From NCBI RefSeq assembly GCF_015594845.1, contig NZ_JADNRK010000009.1:32014-96013 (forward strand): DNA of 64,000 nucleotides, in the 5' to 3' direction. The notes beneath the pieces were generated by a model that ran no database searches, was not told where the DNA came from, and saw only the letters and a program-made list of their open reading frames with translations. The translations under genes were made by a program, and so were the position numbers. Shown here piece by piece: positions 45,491 to 54,802 of the stretch. Each line of letters begins with the position of its first letter. Position 1 is the first letter of the stretch. Source of the stretch: Alkalibacter mobilis. GTDB lineage: Bacteria; Bacillota; Clostridia; Eubacteriales; Alkalibacteraceae.

Positions 45491-45823
45491 TCAATGAGTG
45501 TAGTCGATCAGATTTATTGATTCTCCAATTTTCTTTTCTATGGCGGCTTTCATTTGTTCTGCGTGTGGGCAAGCAAACCCAATGGGATTCCCCTTTGTTA
45601 TACAAGAGGCTAGAACTATGGTGTCCGCACCACGTTTAACCATCTCGGCCGCTCTAGTTACCGCTTTCTTGCCGGGACATCCGCCACAGGTATTAACTCC
45701 AATTACCTCAATATCTTCTTCAACACCTTCAAAAGCTAACTTTTTTAAGTTCATAACTTTGAAGCATGTTGTTGCAGGACACATATCCTCTGTCTGCAAA
45801 CATCTTATCAATCCAACTTTCAT
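45491..45823 (-). CDS. CGGC-domain metal-binding protein
   Basis: A 110-residue protein of the CGGC family: VGLIRCLQTEDMCPATTC, VNTCGGCPGKKAV, VLASCITKG, and FACPHAEQMK. Cysteines in these positions suggest metal or Fe-S binding; the function is unknown. Separate gene on the minus strand; the ribosome site is GGGAGG. Confidence 0.85.
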   Translation of the reverse strand: MKVGLIRCLQTEDMCPATTCFKVMNLKKLAFEGVEEDIEVIGVNTCGGCPGKKAVTRAAEMVKRGADTIVLASCITKGNPIGFACPHAEQMKAAIEKKIGESINLIDYTH

Positions 45824-46095
45824 ATTTACCTCCCTGTATTCTCAAAAAGTATTTAAGCTATTGTTCAAGTCATTTTTATTTTTCGCAATGTTAACTTCAA
45901 ACGTTTCATGCAGTTCGCAAATTCAAAAATTCTGATTTGCAAAAGTTTTATGCCAAGCCTATACTGTTCTGATTAAATCAACATTTATAATATACTATAT
46001 TGGAAAGATGTACAACCGTGAAAATCGACGTCTGTTGTCATAAATTTTTATCACTTGATCATTGATGCAACCAGCGCATTCTATCCATAAAAAAA

Positions 46096-46127
46096 CTTGA
46101 GAAGAATGCGTTAACATTCACCTCAAG
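46096..46127 (-). terminator. Terminator of the mttB-bcct-mfs operon
   Basis: CTTGAG/CTCAAG with inner GAATG/CATTC pairing (46127-46122 and 46101-46096), followed by TTTTTTTATGG on the minus strand. It closes the three-gene run from 50614. Confidence 0.8.
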
Positions 46128-46144
46128 CCTTTTAATAATACGTT

Positions 46145-47413
46145 TTAACTTTCTTCACTAAGCTCCTGAATTGCGAATTGTCTTTTTTTTCGAACCATCC
46201 TGAAGGATATCAATGCCAATAAGATACCGATTACCGCAACAACAGCGTTGTAGTTGAAGATCATTTGATATGAATCATTCCCATGCTGATCGATCCAATT
46301 CCCCCACATGGTATGAACAAAAAAATCTGGAGAATAACCAATGAGAGTTACCAGCGCGAGAGCGGTACCACTTACATTTGCAGGAATCTGCAATTCTGTC
46401 AAAAGAGAGTAACAGGTTACACGTTGAGCATATGCCATTAACGCTAAAACAAACCCCATTATTACTGCCGGTACCGTTGCCCCTTCGGGGATAAGCCCGA
46501 ACACCAATACTAGTGGAACAAATGCTACCATTGATACTATTTGCCATAAGGCTGAAGATTTCAAGACTTTATCAGCCATGAATCCACCTCCTATCCCTCC
46601 GACTCTGCACCCATATTGTCTAAACGTACCGATAAAACTTGCAGTTGCTGCCGATATGCCTATGAAAGAGGTATTATAAGGAGTTAGATATGCCAACAAG
46701 TCAAAAATAGTGACACCTACAAACATAAGTAATGCAACGATCCAAACCTCTGGCATCACTAAAGTTTTAACAAAAGATTTTAAATCGATTTTTGAACTTT
46801 CCGATAACGCATCTTCATTGTATGTAAGATTTTCATCAAACAAGAACCATACAGCCAATGCCACGATTATACCGATACTTCCCATAGTAGTCAGTGCACC
46901 TTTGAATCCTGCAATTTCTGTAACAAACAAGGTCGATATCCAGACCATGAACATGCTCGCCAACAACGATGCAATGCCATTCAAGGCTTCAAAAATCCCG
47001 TAAATTCGTCCTTGCTCATCTTTTGTTCCCAGCAATCTTACACCTTTTAACATTGCCGGCCAAAACGCAAAGCCACCTGTAAAACCGGCCGCCCCCCAGA
47101 CCAGCATTGCAATTGCATAATTTCTAGAAAACATCATGAATACAAAACATAAAAGACCGTTTAATGCAGAGCTAAAAGCCAATATTTTTTTGGGTTTGAT
47201 CAAGTCTGCCACCCAACCACCAGGTATGTAGGTAATTGAAAGTACTATCGTATAAACTGTAACAAGAAAACCCAGTTGTTCATTGCTAAAACCAGTAGCT
47301 GCAATCATCTGGTCATACCATACCCCTTTCATATATGGAAGCAAATACATTGTCCCATAAGCAAAGGCTATGGATGTCAAGGCCAAAAATCGTTTTAGAT
47401 TATTTTTTTTCAT
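46145..47413 (-). CDS. MFS transporter
   Basis: A 422-residue, twelve-helix major-facilitator protein (MKKNNLKRFLALTSIAFAYG, GFLVTVYTIVLSITYIPGGW, VADLIKPKK motif A-like). ATG 47413 fits AGGAG better than ATG 47428. It is the last gene of the operon with the BCCT transporter and the MttB-type methyltransferase, so it may export the demethylated product or a related compound. Substrate unknown. Confidence 0.88.
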   Translation of the reverse strand: MKKNNLKRFLALTSIAFAYGTMYLLPYMKGVWYDQMIAATGFSNEQLGFLVTVYTIVLSITYIPGGWVADLIKPKKILAFSSALNGLLCFVFMMFSRNYAIAMLVWGAAGFTGGFAFWPAMLKGVRLLGTKDEQGRIYGIFEALNGIASLLASMFMVWISTLFVTEIAGFKGALTTMGSIGIIVALAVWFLFDENLTYNEDALSESSKIDLKSFVKTLVMPEVWIVALLMFVGVTIFDLLAYLTPYNTSFIGISAATASFIGTFRQYGCRVGGIGGGFMADKVLKSSALWQIVSMVAFVPLVLVFGLIPEGATVPAVIMGFVLALMAYAQRVTCYSLLTELQIPANVSGTALALVTLIGYSPDFFVHTMWGNWIDQHGNDSYQMIFNYNAVVAVIGILLALISFRMVRKKRQFAIQELSEES

Positions 47414-47505
47414 TTCATATCTCCTCATCGATTATTTTATTTGTATCAAATAATTTCTCTATTTTCTTTCACATAAAAACGAAAGGTGGACGACAATCTT
47501 GAAAA

Positions 47506-49083
47506 TCATGAGTAATTTTGCGGATAATCTTCCTTCAACCATTTAAAAATTGCTGCGACTAAAAGGATCAACAAAACTGCCGAAGGCAATCCGACAATAA
47601 TTATTATTGTTTGGATAGCCGCTAATCCGCCACCCAAACGGAGGATTGCCACACCTATCAGTGCTATGGTTACCGCCCATGTAGCACGATTGATTTTCGA
47701 AGGCTGCTGGTAATCTTTGATTTCTTTTGAAGCCATGCATCCCATCGTGAAAGATCCTGAATCGATACAAGTTGCCAAAAAGACAAAATACAATAAAATC
47801 ATAACAATTGAAATAATTTCGTGATACGGCAGGCTGTTCATTGTTTCAACAACCGCCATCGTGGATCCCCGGGTATTATAAATACCAGCCAAATCATATG
47901 CTCCAGTCTTTTGTAACTTCAAGCCGTAATTTCCCAGAACCCAAAACACTGACATCGTTCCTATGGATCCGGCGCCAATTATTCCGAATAAAAGTTCTCG
48001 AAAGCTCCTTCCCTTTGATACACGTGCAATAAATATCGACATAAATGGTATTTCCACCATCCACCAGCTCCAATAAAATACTGTCCAGTCCCGGGCAAAA
48101 GAACCGTTATTAAACACATCTGAATAAGTCGCCATTCTCACAAAATTTGATACAAGCTCACCTGACTGCTCAACAATACTTCTAAGGATATAAAGTGGAT
48201 CTGATACAAAAAAGACCATTATCAACAGAAGTGCCAAAAGCCACATGTTGATGTCACTGAGAACTTTAATTCCTTTTGTCAAGCCTCGATAAACGCTGCA
48301 TGTAAAAATCATCGTCCATACTGCCAAGACAGCATATTGCATATAATCATTTGATGGCAGTCCAGTCACGTTACTTATCAATTGTGTCAAAACAGGAACT
48401 CCAAATCCCAAGCTTGGACCAAAAGTACAAAATGTGAAAAAAATGGACGCTATATCGATGATTTTGCCAAAAATGCCTTCTGAATTTTTTTTCCCAATAA
48501 CATCGGACAATACACTTGATATCTGCAGGCGTTTTTTCTTTCTTTTATAAAAACAATAAGATACCACTAAACCCGGCAAGGCAAAAAACGACCAGGCTAT
48601 AGGTCCCCAATGAAACATTCCGTACGGGATCGAAACAAAATACGCCTCTTCTGAAAAGGGAAGAAATCCAAAAGGGGGATCTGAAATTATTGCCAATGGC
48701 TCACAGATCGCCCACATCAATGTTGATGAACCAATTGCTGAAAAATAAATCATAAACAACCAACTGAAGTAACTGAATTCAGGTTTTTCATCGATTTCCG
48801 AAAGTTTTATTTTCCCGTATCGTCCAGCCCCTAAGTAAATTGAAATAATCAGGCTGGCCAATCCAATTGCCAGAAAAAACCAATCAAACTTGGTAATTAT
48901 AAAAACCCTGGCCTTTTCCACTATAGAAAGCGTCGTCTCGGGAAAAACAATACTTACTCCACATACCAGAACAATTATAAACAAAGCTCCTATAAAAATA
49001 GTCTTGTCTGTTTTTACATCATATTGATCCTTTTGAACACCTTCAGCTTTAACTTTTTCTATCATACAAAGCACCAACTCCAT
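47506..49083 (-). CDS. BCCT-family betaine/carnitine/choline transporter
   Basis: A 525-residue symporter, twelve helices, of the BCCT family. The signature tryptophan region is WSWWMVEIPFMSIFIARVSK followed by GRSFRELLFG, and IGSSTLMWAICEPLAIIS in the first third. It imports a quaternary amine, presumably the substrate of the methyltransferase encoded just upstream. The start is either ATG 49083 or ATG 49065. About 120 bases after mttB. Confidence 0.93.
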   Translation of the reverse strand: MELVLCMIEKVKAEGVQKDQYDVKTDKTIFIGALFIIVLVCGVSIVFPETTLSIVEKARVFIITKFDWFFLAIGLASLIISIYLGAGRYGKIKLSEIDEKPEFSYFSWLFMIYFSAIGSSTLMWAICEPLAIISDPPFGFLPFSEEAYFVSIPYGMFHWGPIAWSFFALPGLVVSYCFYKRKKKRLQISSVLSDVIGKKNSEGIFGKIIDIASIFFTFCTFGPSLGFGVPVLTQLISNVTGLPSNDYMQYAVLAVWTMIFTCSVYRGLTKGIKVLSDINMWLLALLLIMVFFVSDPLYILRSIVEQSGELVSNFVRMATYSDVFNNGSFARDWTVFYWSWWMVEIPFMSIFIARVSKGRSFRELLFGIIGAGSIGTMSVFWVLGNYGLKLQKTGAYDLAGIYNTRGSTMAVVETMNSLPYHEIISIVMILLYFVFLATCIDSGSFTMGCMASKEIKDYQQPSKINRATWAVTIALIGVAILRLGGGLAAIQTIIIIVGLPSAVLLILLVAAIFKWLKEDYPQNYS

Positions 49084-49207
49084 TCGCTTTCCATAGAATT
49101 ATTCAATATGTCATCGTGCCGTATGAGGATATCTGAGTTTTTCAAAATTTTAAATAATCCCTGATCCAGTTATCCTCTAAACAAAATTTTGAGACAAATG
49201 ATAAATG

Positions 49208-50614
49208 TCATAAAAGAAATTCTTCAGATATATTTTCTCGAATCAATTTTTCTTGAAAAGCTTCCAGTTGATTTGGCATCTGATATTCTGCTACTCTAGT
49301 CTTCCACGCCAGTGTCGCCGCTGTGTTTACGCTCTGTGATCCTTGATCGACCCAAACCGAATGTTTTTCGCGATTTGCAAGGTTTGGAAGATAAAAATCT
49401 TCCCGATACACTTTGCTTGTTCTTCCCAAATAATTGTCCTTATGTTTGATTTTCATAAGTTTATCCATTTGAAGCCTTTCTTCATTGACCGTTATTCCAC
49501 TCAGGAAATGACGTGCTATTTTAAAGCACTCTTCATCCAAAATAAATTTTTCATAACCAAGCGCTCCGTAAGAATCAAGGATCCCGGCTACCATGTATAC
49601 AAATTGTGGTTCTGTCATAAGTCCTCCTAAAGCAATCATGAAGGATTCCATTCCAGACTGGTAGTCATCCTCTTTCGCGTCCGACAAGCAGCCATTGGCT
49701 CTGTAAGGCAGACCATAGAATTTGGCAAGCTCTGCCATGGTAAGAAAAGACTGTGCCGTCTCCGCCCCACCGCATGTGCACAAGGAATATCTTAAATCGC
49801 ATTTCAAAGACGTAAGCTGATATATAATTGGGGTCCCAGGATTTATTAACTGGGACAGGACCACTCCCGCCAATATCTCAACGTTATTTTGCAATACAGT
49901 TCCAGCCAACGTTTGGGGTGAAGTCATTCCTTCAAGTCCAACACCAGCCATTACAAGACACTGGCCTCTTTCTGCATAGGCAAATATGGTCTCCAACATT
50001 TCCTTATTCCAAGCAAAAGGCGGCATGCTTGTAGCTAGCGTATAAGTCTGACAACTTTCATGGTCATCATTAAAGTCCATGACTAAATCCAGAAACTTTT
50101 CACATCGTTCCCTATTCCCATTATGCCCGCCGATGATTTTATCGGAATACTTGAGAGTGGTCAATGTTGTGAATGCCATCTGATCCTTTAAGGGTACGTC
50201 GTTTGGTACAACAAGATCTGCATCGATCAAATCGATTATTTCACTGCCTTGATGAAGTTTTACAAAATTCAAGTAATCTTCAGACGTTGCCTGACGATAA
50301 ACACCACCATCCAACACATTTACAGGCCCCAACGATGATTGAAGCATCATGGGCTGTCCAATTCCCACATTTTGTTTTCGCCCTCTTGATTTAAAAGCAA
50401 AATCTTTTGGAGCCAACTCGATCATGTCTTCCACGAAACTTCTTTTCATAAATACAATATTACCCTCAGCGCGACAACCATGTTTTTTAAATAATTCTAC
50501 TGCTTCATCCAATTCGAAAAGCACACCCTTATTTTCCAATAAGTACATCGTCTTCTCATGAATCAAATCCACATCATCACCGCTGGTAAATAAACTAGAA
50601 AAATCTTTCATCAT
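49208..50614 (-). CDS. MttB-family methyltransferase, non-pyrrolysine type
   Basis: A 468-residue corrinoid-dependent methyltransferase of the MttB superfamily (GMTSPQTLAGTVLQNNVEIL, LINPGTPIIYQLTS, CGGAETAQSFLTMAELAKFY). No in-frame UAG is present, so it belongs to the group that demethylates quaternary amines such as glycine betaine, proline betaine, carnitine or gamma-butyrobetaine, transferring the methyl to a corrinoid protein. The exact substrate is not visible. No corrinoid protein, MtqA-like or reactivase gene is nearby, so these partners must lie elsewhere. It heads an operon with BCCT and MFS genes behind a -24/-12 promoter. Confidence 0.85.
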   Translation of the reverse strand: MMKDFSSLFTSGDDVDLIHEKTMYLLENKGVLFELDEAVELFKKHGCRAEGNIVFMKRSFVEDMIELAPKDFAFKSRGRKQNVGIGQPMMLQSSLGPVNVLDGGVYRQATSEDYLNFVKLHQGSEIIDLIDADLVVPNDVPLKDQMAFTTLTTLKYSDKIIGGHNGNRERCEKFLDLVMDFNDDHESCQTYTLATSMPPFAWNKEMLETIFAYAERGQCLVMAGVGLEGMTSPQTLAGTVLQNNVEILAGVVLSQLINPGTPIIYQLTSLKCDLRYSLCTCGGAETAQSFLTMAELAKFYGLPYRANGCLSDAKEDDYQSGMESFMIALGGLMTEPQFVYMVAGILDSYGALGYEKFILDEECFKIARHFLSGITVNEERLQMDKLMKIKHKDNYLGRTSKVYREDFYLPNLANREKHSVWVDQGSQSVNTAATLAWKTRVAEYQMPNQLEAFQEKLIRENISEEFLL

Positions 50615-50709
50615 TACCCTCCCATAAATTTATTTTGAGAAATCCCAAATGATCACCAACCCAAAAAGATATAGACCATCCGACAAATCTCTTTAACACC
50701 ATAATTAGT

Positions 50710-50725
50710 TGCAAGAATAATGCCA
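50710..50725 (-). promoter_or_regulatory. Sigma-54 (-24/-12) promoter of the mttB operon
   Basis: Minus strand TGGCATTATTCTTGCA: GG and GC doublets exactly ten bases apart, matching TGGCAY-N5-TTGCW. It lies about 95 bases before the mttB start codon, in front of the sigma-54 activator's stop. Confidence 0.85.
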
Positions 50726-50868
50726 ATACTCACACCAGCCTCTTTATCGCATAAATAGGCATTTTTACAAAAAAAGTATTCTTTCGGATTTCATTTCTGA
50801 AATATATCCTCAAGAATACTGATATAATAATTTCATATTTAATTTTTTTACACTTTTACAATTTTGTT

Positions 50869-52272
50869 CTATTTAATATCCTGACAGTACTCATTTACCA
50901 ATCTAAACGCTTTTGAATGAGTCATACCCAGTTCTTTTGCTACTTTTTTCATATTTCTATGCTTTTTATATGACTCTCTGATCAGGTGCTTTCCAATGCT
51001 GTCCAAAATGCGATCGTAGCTTTCATTCGAATTATCTTCAGCCATTGCTACGCTTTCAATTATGAATTCCGGCAGATCTTTGGCAGTAACAGACCCGCCT
51101 ATTGCCAAAAGAACTGACCTTTCTACCATATTTTTCAGTTGCCTTATGTTCCCGGGCCAGTCATAACTTAAAAAAACAGCGATGGCTTTTGGAGAAAATT
51201 CAATGTCCTTTTTATATTTTTCATTAAATTTTTTAAGAAAATATGAAGTTAATGGTAGAATATCTTCTTTTCTTTCCCTTAATGAAGGGATCTCTATATT
51301 GATAGTATTCAGTCTCCAATATAAATCCGATCTGAACTTCTTGTCAGCAACCAATTTTCCCAAATCTGAATTCGTCGCTGCAACTATTCGGATATCCACA
51401 TGTTTCATCTCGTTTCCACCGACAGGAATAAAACGCTTGTTTTCTAAGACGTCCAAAAGTTTTGCCTGCAAACTCGGAGCAAGATCTCCAATCTCATCCA
51501 AAAATAAAGTGCCACCATCTGCCAACTCTATAAGTCCAATTTTCCCTTTGTTGCTGGCACCGGTAAAAGCATGCGGCGCATAACCAAATAGTTCAGACTC
51601 CAACAGATTTTCAGGGATAGCTGCGCAGTTTATAGCCCAAAACGGATTATCCTCTCTTAAACTGATTTTATGTATATATTCAGCCACAAGTGTTTTACCA
51701 ACACCTGATTCGCCCGTGAGCAAAATCGAAACATCTGATTTTGCCACCTTTTTTATTGTGTTAAGGATTTTACAAAACACGTAACTCTGAGCGATGATAT
51801 CATCTTTTTTATCCTCGGATCCATCATGATCTATCCCTGATTTACTAGAAATCTGACCATCGACTTTTCTCCATGTCAAATCGTAATTGACCGGTGGCTC
51901 ACTTGCTATTGCCACTACCATCTCGATTTCTCCGTCTTCATCAAAAATTGGAGTCAGTACAGAGGAAATATTTTTCCCAATCATGAGATAATTTTGTTCG
52001 ACAAAAACTGTACGCTTCTCTCTCATACAGAGGTCTAATGCAGAAGGAGTCCACTTTCCCTTTCTGAATGATTCACTGTCTTTACCCACCATTTCTTCAG
52101 GTGGTACACCGTAATGTCTCAAGGAATTCGGATTTGCGTATAAAATTTTTCTATCTTTGTCTGTAACGTAAATATCAGAAAAACAATTTTCAAGAATTTT
52201 AATGTATACTTCTTTAGGAATAGAATGTAAATAATCCATATACTGTTTGTTGTGATCAAAATTATCTTTCAT
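50869..52272 (-). CDS. PAS-containing sigma-54-dependent transcriptional activator
   Basis: A 467-residue activator: PAS domain (about 20-130, DIYVTDKDRKILYANPNSLR), AAA+ domain with Walker A LTGESGVGKTLVAE (about 185), Walker B DGGTLFLDEIGDLA, the AFTGAS loop that contacts sigma-54 (HAFTGAS; the first Gly of GAFTGA is His), and a Fis-type helix-turn-helix (MKKVAKELGMTHSKAFRLV). It lies directly upstream of the -24/-12 promoter and mttB, so it most likely activates that operon in response to a ligand or metabolite sensed by PAS. Confidence 0.94.
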   Translation of the reverse strand: MKDNFDHNKQYMDYLHSIPKEVYIKILENCFSDIYVTDKDRKILYANPNSLRHYGVPPEEMVGKDSESFRKGKWTPSALDLCMREKRTVFVEQNYLMIGKNISSVLTPIFDEDGEIEMVVAIASEPPVNYDLTWRKVDGQISSKSGIDHDGSEDKKDDIIAQSYVFCKILNTIKKVAKSDVSILLTGESGVGKTLVAEYIHKISLREDNPFWAINCAAIPENLLESELFGYAPHAFTGASNKGKIGLIELADGGTLFLDEIGDLAPSLQAKLLDVLENKRFIPVGGNEMKHVDIRIVAATNSDLGKLVADKKFRSDLYWRLNTINIEIPSLRERKEDILPLTSYFLKKFNEKYKKDIEFSPKAIAVFLSYDWPGNIRQLKNMVERSVLLAIGGSVTAKDLPEFIIESVAMAEDNSNESYDRILDSIGKHLIRESYKKHRNMKKVAKELGMTHSKAFRLVNEYCQDIK

Positions 52273-52586
52273 CGCATTACAACTCCAAATTAGGTCATAT
52301 TTTATAAAATATTTATTGCTATTTACAAAAACCTACCATATAAAAGTATACCATACCGCATACCTAAAATCTATTATTGACACAAGAATAACACTACATC
52401 TGGTTTATATTTCAGTCTCTTATTCAAGCCGCGATCGATCTATTTTTAATACTTTTTCGGATTTTCGATAAAAGGTTGAACTGCCATTTACCAAAGTCAA
52501 GATATGAAATACATCATTCTAAGTGAATGGAGTTTTGAAAAGTAGAACCCGCTAAAGTGTAGATATTCCAGGCATGGGTAAAAATA
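52273..52586. other. Intergenic region with no gene seen
   Basis: 315 bases between the sigma-54 activator and the DUF305 gene; A/T-rich, no reading frame, hairpin or promoter that I can support. Confidence 0.4.
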
Positions 52587-52613
52587 TTGGAAACAGAAAA
52601 AGATTGGAGGTGG

Positions 52614-53405
52614 ATGAAGTTGAAAAAGAAAATCAACAAAATAGTGATCCTTTTGCTGCTTGTGGTAATGGCCTTTTTCACTCTCGGGATGGGACCGGGT
52701 ATGATGCGGGGTAATTTTGAATTTGTGGATAGCGAGTATGAATATCTTTTGCATATGATTCCTCATCATGAAGAAGCTGTACGGAATGCGAAAATTTTGC
52801 GAGATAACACCGTCCGAAGTGAAATGCAAGATTTTGCTGAGCAAATTATAGAGACGCAACAAGAAGAAATCGATTTGATGAAAGAATGGCTGGAAATATG
52901 GTATCCAGATCGACCCCATGAAATAGAATATGAACCTATGATGGGCAATTATGAAGGCTTGACCGGTCAGAAATTGGATGAAAATTTCTTGGAAGACATG
53001 ATCCCGCATCACATAGAAGCTGTAAGGATGTCCCAACAATTAATTCAACAAGGTCTTGCAGAACACGTCGAAGTGGAAGAATTGGCCATTTCGATTCGAT
53101 CGAAACAAATGGATGAAATCCACCAGATGAGTGCATGGTTGAACGAATGGTTCAATGAAGACTCAGTAATTTTTGATCGAATGCCCATGCTTTGGAATCA
53201 ACGGGAGTGGTACTTCTTGCCGTTGATATTGATTGGTGTTGGGATAGTAGCCATTATTGTTGCTATCATACTAATCTTGGGAAACAAAAGAAAGTCTGAC
53301 CCTTTGAAAAACAATGCGAAAGAATTATTAGACAGACGTTTTGCACAGGGAGAAATTACAGAAGAAGAGTATCTAAGGGCAAAAAATATCTTGGAGGAAA
53401 AATAA
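52614..53405 (+). CDS. DUF305 protein with C-terminal membrane helix and SHOCT domain
   Basis: An exported or membrane-anchored protein of about 263 residues. A signal or N-terminal helix (KIVILLLLVVMAFFTLGM) is followed by two DUF305 parts marked by LHMIPHHEEAV and DMIPHHIEAVRMSQ with the Met- and His-rich pattern that suggests metal, often copper, binding. A second membrane helix (LIGVGIVAIIVAIILIL) and a SHOCT-like tail (LLDRRFAQGEITEEEYLR) end it. The order DUF305, TM, SHOCT is unusual. ATG 52614 versus TTG 52620 is unsettled because GGAGG is only three bases from the ATG. Confidence 0.8.
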   Translation: MKLKKKINKIVILLLLVVMAFFTLGMGPGMMRGNFEFVDSEYEYLLHMIPHHEEAVRNAKILRDNTVRSEMQDFAEQIIETQQEEIDLMKEWLEIWYPDRPHEIEYEPMMGNYEGLTGQKLDENFLEDMIPHHIEAVRMSQQLIQQGLAEHVEVEELAISIRSKQMDEIHQMSAWLNEWFNEDSVIFDRMPMLWNQREWYFLPLILIGVGIVAIIVAIILILGNKRKSDPLKNNAKELLDRRFAQGEITEEEYLRAKNILEEK

Positions 53406-53450
53406 TCGCAAATGGATAAAAGAAGCAAATAAATCAGGAAATTAGAAAGT

Positions 53451-53478
53451 AACGGCTCAATTATTAAGCCGTTTTTCT
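53451..53478 (+). terminator. Terminator after the DUF305 gene
   Basis: AACGGCT (53451-53457) pairs with AGCCGTT (53467-53473), followed by TTTCTAT. The small minus-strand gene 53464-53571 ends inside it. Confidence 0.75.
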
Positions 53479-53571
53479 ATGCATTTCCGGCTGCACTAAT
53501 TTGTTTCCACAAGAAGTTAACATCAGCAATAGAATTGATAAAAAGATAAAAACCACTTTTTTACCTTGCAT
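53464..53571 (-). CDS. Small lipoprotein, 35 residues
   Basis: A minus-strand frame with GGAG nine bases before ATG: MQGKKVVFIFLSILLLMLTS then a lipobox cysteine (TSC) and a short tail GNKLVQPEMHRKTA. It looks like a small secreted lipoprotein. Its coding sequence runs into the convergent terminator of the DUF305 gene. Confidence 0.45.
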   Translation of the reverse strand: MQGKKVVFIFLSILLLMLTSCGNKLVQPEMHRKTA

Positions 53572-53608
53572 CAACAATCACTCCTTTGAGCTCATTTTAT
53601 GCACTAAT

Positions 53609-54802
53609 TCATAATATTTCAATACGATTACGTCCATTCTGTTTTGCTTTATACAATGATGTATCAGCACTTTTAATCAGTGTACTCATCGTATAATCTT
53701 CTTTCATTACTGAACATCCTATGCTAATTGTCAAATTCTCTTTAATTTCATCATATTCTAGGGTTTTATCACCTATAATGTTTATAAGCTTTTGTCCAAC
53801 CGATTGAGCCACTTGTAAATTTGAATCTTTTAAAATGATGAGAAATTCCTCGCCACCCCATCTTCCTATCGAATCTGTAGCACGAAGACTTTGTTGCAAG
53901 AGTCTGGAAACTTCAATTATTACTTGATCTCCAAAGTCGTGTCCATATTCGTCATTAAATCGCTTGAAATGGTCGATGTCAACCATCAAAACTGAAAATA
54001 AGCGACCATAGGTTTTATAAATATTTATTTCTTCTTTCAATATATCTTCAATTTTTCCTCTATTATAGATTTTAGTTAAACTGTCCGTATTGGCAAGATG
54101 CTGTGTTTTAACTAGAAGATTCTTGGTGTAATCATTAGATCGATCCAATTGGAACAGCAATTTCATATGAATCATTTGGGTTATCGAAAATGTAAGATAA
54201 ATCATAAGTAATAAACTGCTTGTTATGAGCAGTGACTCACTTTGATGCAAATTACTGTAATCCAGTAAACTGAAATTATTCAAACCAATATACGCTCTCG
54301 AACCGTGAATCAGCAAAAGCAGTGTATGCGCTATCGCTACATTAACCGCAAATTTTCTATGTTTTCTGTCCGCTTTATATAAAATAATATAAATTGTGTG
54401 AATGAAAACAGGTGAAATCATAACCGTAAAAACTATAAGTCGAATCCTTGTGTCAGGAGAAATTATAGTAAAAAAACTATATAGACAAATAAAAAGTATA
54501 CTAGTAAAAATATAAGGAACATTTTGTATTTTTATGTTCATAAACTTTCCAACACCAAGTAAAAGTAATATTGCACCAACATACATTAAGGTATTCGCAA
54601 GAATGACAGAATAAATCGGTGATATTAGGAATTGAAGGCTTGCTAATGTAAGACCTACAGATTGGAATATAAAATCCAAAAAGACGAAAAAAATACCACT
54701 ATACTTATCCTTGATTCGATACCAAGCAAGTCCCAATATTAGCGTACATGTATAATTTACAAACATATATATTTGAATTACCGTAAATAAATCAAAGTTC
54801 AT
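53609..54802 (-). CDS. Membrane-bound diguanylate cyclase
   Basis: A 397-residue c-di-GMP synthase. Six or seven membrane helices (residues 1-230) are followed by a GGDEF domain: DSLTKIYNRGKIED, MVDIDHFKRFNDEYGHDFGD, catalytic RWGGEEF and the inhibitory RxxD I-site (RATD five residues before GGEEF). No other sensor domain is recognised. Single gene. Confidence 0.93.
   Translation of the reverse strand: MNFDLFTVIQIYMFVNYTCTLILGLAWYRIKDKYSGIFFVFLDFIFQSVGLTLASLQFLISPIYSVILANTLMYVGAILLLLGVGKFMNIKIQNVPYIFTSILFICLYSFFTIISPDTRIRLIVFTVMISPVFIHTIYIILYKADRKHRKFAVNVAIAHTLLLLIHGSRAYIGLNNFSLLDYSNLHQSESLLITSSLLLMIYLTFSITQMIHMKLLFQLDRSNDYTKNLLVKTQHLANTDSLTKIYNRGKIEDILKEEINIYKTYGRLFSVLMVDIDHFKRFNDEYGHDFGDQVIIEVSRLLQQSLRATDSIGRWGGEEFLIILKDSNLQVAQSVGQKLINIIGDKTLEYDEIKENLTISIGCSVMKEDYTMSTLIKSADTSLYKAKQNGRNRIEIL

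Noticed and set aside
49208..50614. Pyrrolysine-type MttB
   Set aside because: The frame has no internal TAG, so it belongs to the non-pyrrolysine branch.
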